A stretch of DNA of 6,415 bases. It comes from an uncultured delta proteobacterium. GTDB lineage: Bacteria > Myxococcota_A > Bradymonadia > REDH01. Positions 5,498 through 6,415 of the stretch are shown piece by piece. Made by a program: the position numbers and the translations under genes. Numbering within the stretch: position 1 is the first letter of the stretch; each line of letters starts with the position of its first letter. Under the pieces are notes generated by a model that searched no databases, had not been told where the DNA came from, and saw nothing but the letters and a program-made list of their open reading frames with translations. The stretch covers positions 1-6,415 of the forward strand of contig CAIQPA010000284.1 of NCBI GenBank assembly GCA_903873545.1, given 5' to 3'.

Positions 5498-6223
5498 ATG
5501 CACCCGCTTCCTATTGCCTGCTGTGTCGCGCTGGTTGCGCTGGCCGGCTGCGCCGCGCCGTCGCGGGAGCCCGATGTGGCCGGCGCATGGACTGCCCTGA
5601 AGCTGGAGCCGGGTGTGGCAGCTACCATCCCGCTCGCGGCCGTTGCAGCGGAGGAGCGGGGCGAACTCGAGCTCCGCGGTGTCGTGGACAACACGACCTG
5701 GCTCCTGGTCGCTGACGGGCGGGAGCTGGCGGCTGGGCGACTCCACGCTGCCACCGATGGGCTGTTCGGGCTGCATGCTCATGGTCCGCTCGCGGTCACG
5801 CTGACGCTTCCTACGACCGTGGCAGCCGCGACGCTCTGGTATCGGATGCGGCTGCGTCCCGTCTTCGAGGCGGAAGAGGACGAGGCGCTTGCTGGCGCGC
5901 CTTCGACCTGCGCAGGCGGGGGTTGCACGGGGGTCATCGGCTGGCCCGCAGACGTTGATACCTACCTTGTCTCCCCTCAGGGCGGCGCCGGCACCGAGCT
6001 CCGCCTCACGGGCGTTCCAGGCGTTGTATGGGAGCTGCGTGTGAACGAAGGCGCCAACCTGCGCGCCCAGGCCTCCTCGCTCGCTGGGGAGAGCACTTCG
6101 GTGGTTGTGCCCGGCGGCGGGAACAATGTGACCGTTACCGTACGGTCGCGATCTGACGCATCGTCGCCGCTGCCCTATCGGCTGAGCCTGCGCGGCCTTG
6201 GCGGCCCGCTGGCTAAGCCTTGA
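5498..6223 (+). CDS. Lipoprotein with PPC-like C-terminal beta domain
   Basis: The product is 241 residues. A type II signal peptide (residues 1-17) ends at lipobox LAGC, with lipidation at Cys18 and Ala at +2. The n-region lacks Lys or Arg (only His2), which is unusual. Residues about 30-120 form a beta-rich region (ELELRGVV, TWLLVADG, LAVTLTLP). After an acidic stretch (124-129) and a Cys138/Cys143 pair that may form a disulfide, residues about 144-231 match the outline of bacterial pre-peptidase C-terminal (PPC) beta-sandwich domains: G-x-I-x4-D-x-D-x-Y at 145-156, a strand TELRLTG, strand NVTVTVRS, and closing YRLSL. No peptidase domain is attached. The start is set by the lipobox; in-frame codons upstream lie in the preceding gene. 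There is no Shine-Dalgarno and the gap to the upstream stop is 4 bp, so translational coupling is likely. The 3' end overlaps the convergent gene by 11 bp. The PPC assignment is moderate and the function unknown. Confidence 0.85.
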   Translation: MHPLPIACCVALVALAGCAAPSREPDVAGAWTALKLEPGVAATIPLAAVAAEERGELELRGVVDNTTWLLVADGRELAAGRLHAATDGLFGLHAHGPLAVTLTLPTTVAAATLWYRMRLRPVFEAEEDEALAGAPSTCAGGGCTGVIGWPADVDTYLVSPQGGAGTELRLTGVPGVVWELRVNEGANLRAQASSLAGESTSVVVPGGGNNVTVTVRSRSDASSPLPYRLSLRGLGGPLAKP

Positions 6224-6415
6224 AGGTAGAGTTCGCTTCGCGGTGATTGTTGGCGTCGCCAGAGAGCGTCGACGGTGCATCTGCCATGATGTCGGCAGGC
6301 TCGAGGTCGGAACGGTTGTGGTGGGCGTAGCAACGGGAGAGGGCGACGGCGGAGCCGTAGACCGCGAGTGCTGCTGCGCGTACCTGCACGCTCTTGCGGA
6401 CGGCCGTGTTCCAGC
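6213..6415 (-). CDS. C-terminal part of unidentified protein (5' end outside window)
   Basis: A minus-strand frame enters from the right edge and ends at TAG (6213-6215), giving 66 visible C-terminal residues. It begins WNTAVRKSVQVRAAALAVYG, continues as a helix-like Ala-rich stretch to RCYAHH (about residue 32), and ends in a polar, probably disordered tail (SDLEPADIMADAPS onward). It is preferred over the other two minus frames, one Ser/Thr/Pro rich and one Arg rich as expected of GC-rich shadows, because its composition is balanced and its codons end mostly in G or C. It overlaps the convergent lipoprotein stop by 11 bp. Too little is visible to name a family. Confidence 0.6.
   Translation of the reverse strand, partial: WNTAVRKSVQVRAAALAVYGSAVALSRCYAHHNRSDLEPADIMADAPSTLSGDANNHREANSTFKA

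Noticed and set aside
5231..6280. A 349-codon minus-strand open frame opposite the lipoprotein gene.
   Set aside because: Its product is Arg-rich low complexity without domain features, while the plus strand has a lipobox protein and a PPC-like domain.

Overview
This window comes from a GC-rich bacterium (by eye about two thirds G+C) with a double-membrane envelope. It encodes two lipoproteins with clear lipobox signals, an outer-membrane beta-barrel candidate and the bacterial translational GTPase TypA/BipA. The Asp-Thr-rich, Cys-flanked lipoprotein at the left edge and the Ala/Pro-rich tail-anchored protein are styles common in Myxococcota, Bradymonadia and related former Deltaproteobacteria. 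That placement is an inference from style; no taxonomic marker search was possible.

Layout. Positions 1-621 (minus) hold the N-terminal part of a Cys-rich lipoprotein that runs off the left edge and carries five 27-bp tandem repeats coding for an Asp-Thr linker. A 123-bp divergent spacer follows. Positions 745-1803 (plus) encode a signal-peptide-bearing, Cys-free beta-rich protein that is probably an outer-membrane barrel. It converges on typA (1800-3620, minus), and the two genes share the palindrome CTAG as overlapping TAG stop codons. A 192-bp divergent spacer (3621-3812) holds a candidate typA promoter, two short dyads and a strong ribosome binding site for a 122-residue unknown protein (3813-4181, plus). 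A consensus -35 box begins on the base after that gene's stop. It probably drives a two-gene unit: a 416-residue, mostly disordered, C-terminally tail-anchored protein (4243-5493) and, 4 bp later, a 241-residue lipoprotein with a pre-peptidase-C-terminal-like beta domain (5498-6223). The lipoprotein gene overlaps by 11 bp the 3' end of a minus-strand gene that enters from the right edge (6213-6415).

How the genes fit together. Four of the seven genes encode envelope proteins, but only the tail-anchored protein and the second lipoprotein look like a functional pair. The first would be anchored in the inner membrane with a long cytoplasmic arm, and the second exported and lipidated. typA is a conserved housekeeping or stress gene with no evident link to its neighbours. 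I see no mobile element, CRISPR array, RNA gene or defence module. The most unusual item is the tail-anchored protein, whose disordered arm carries a recurring short motif built around a threonine followed by three hydrophobic residues.
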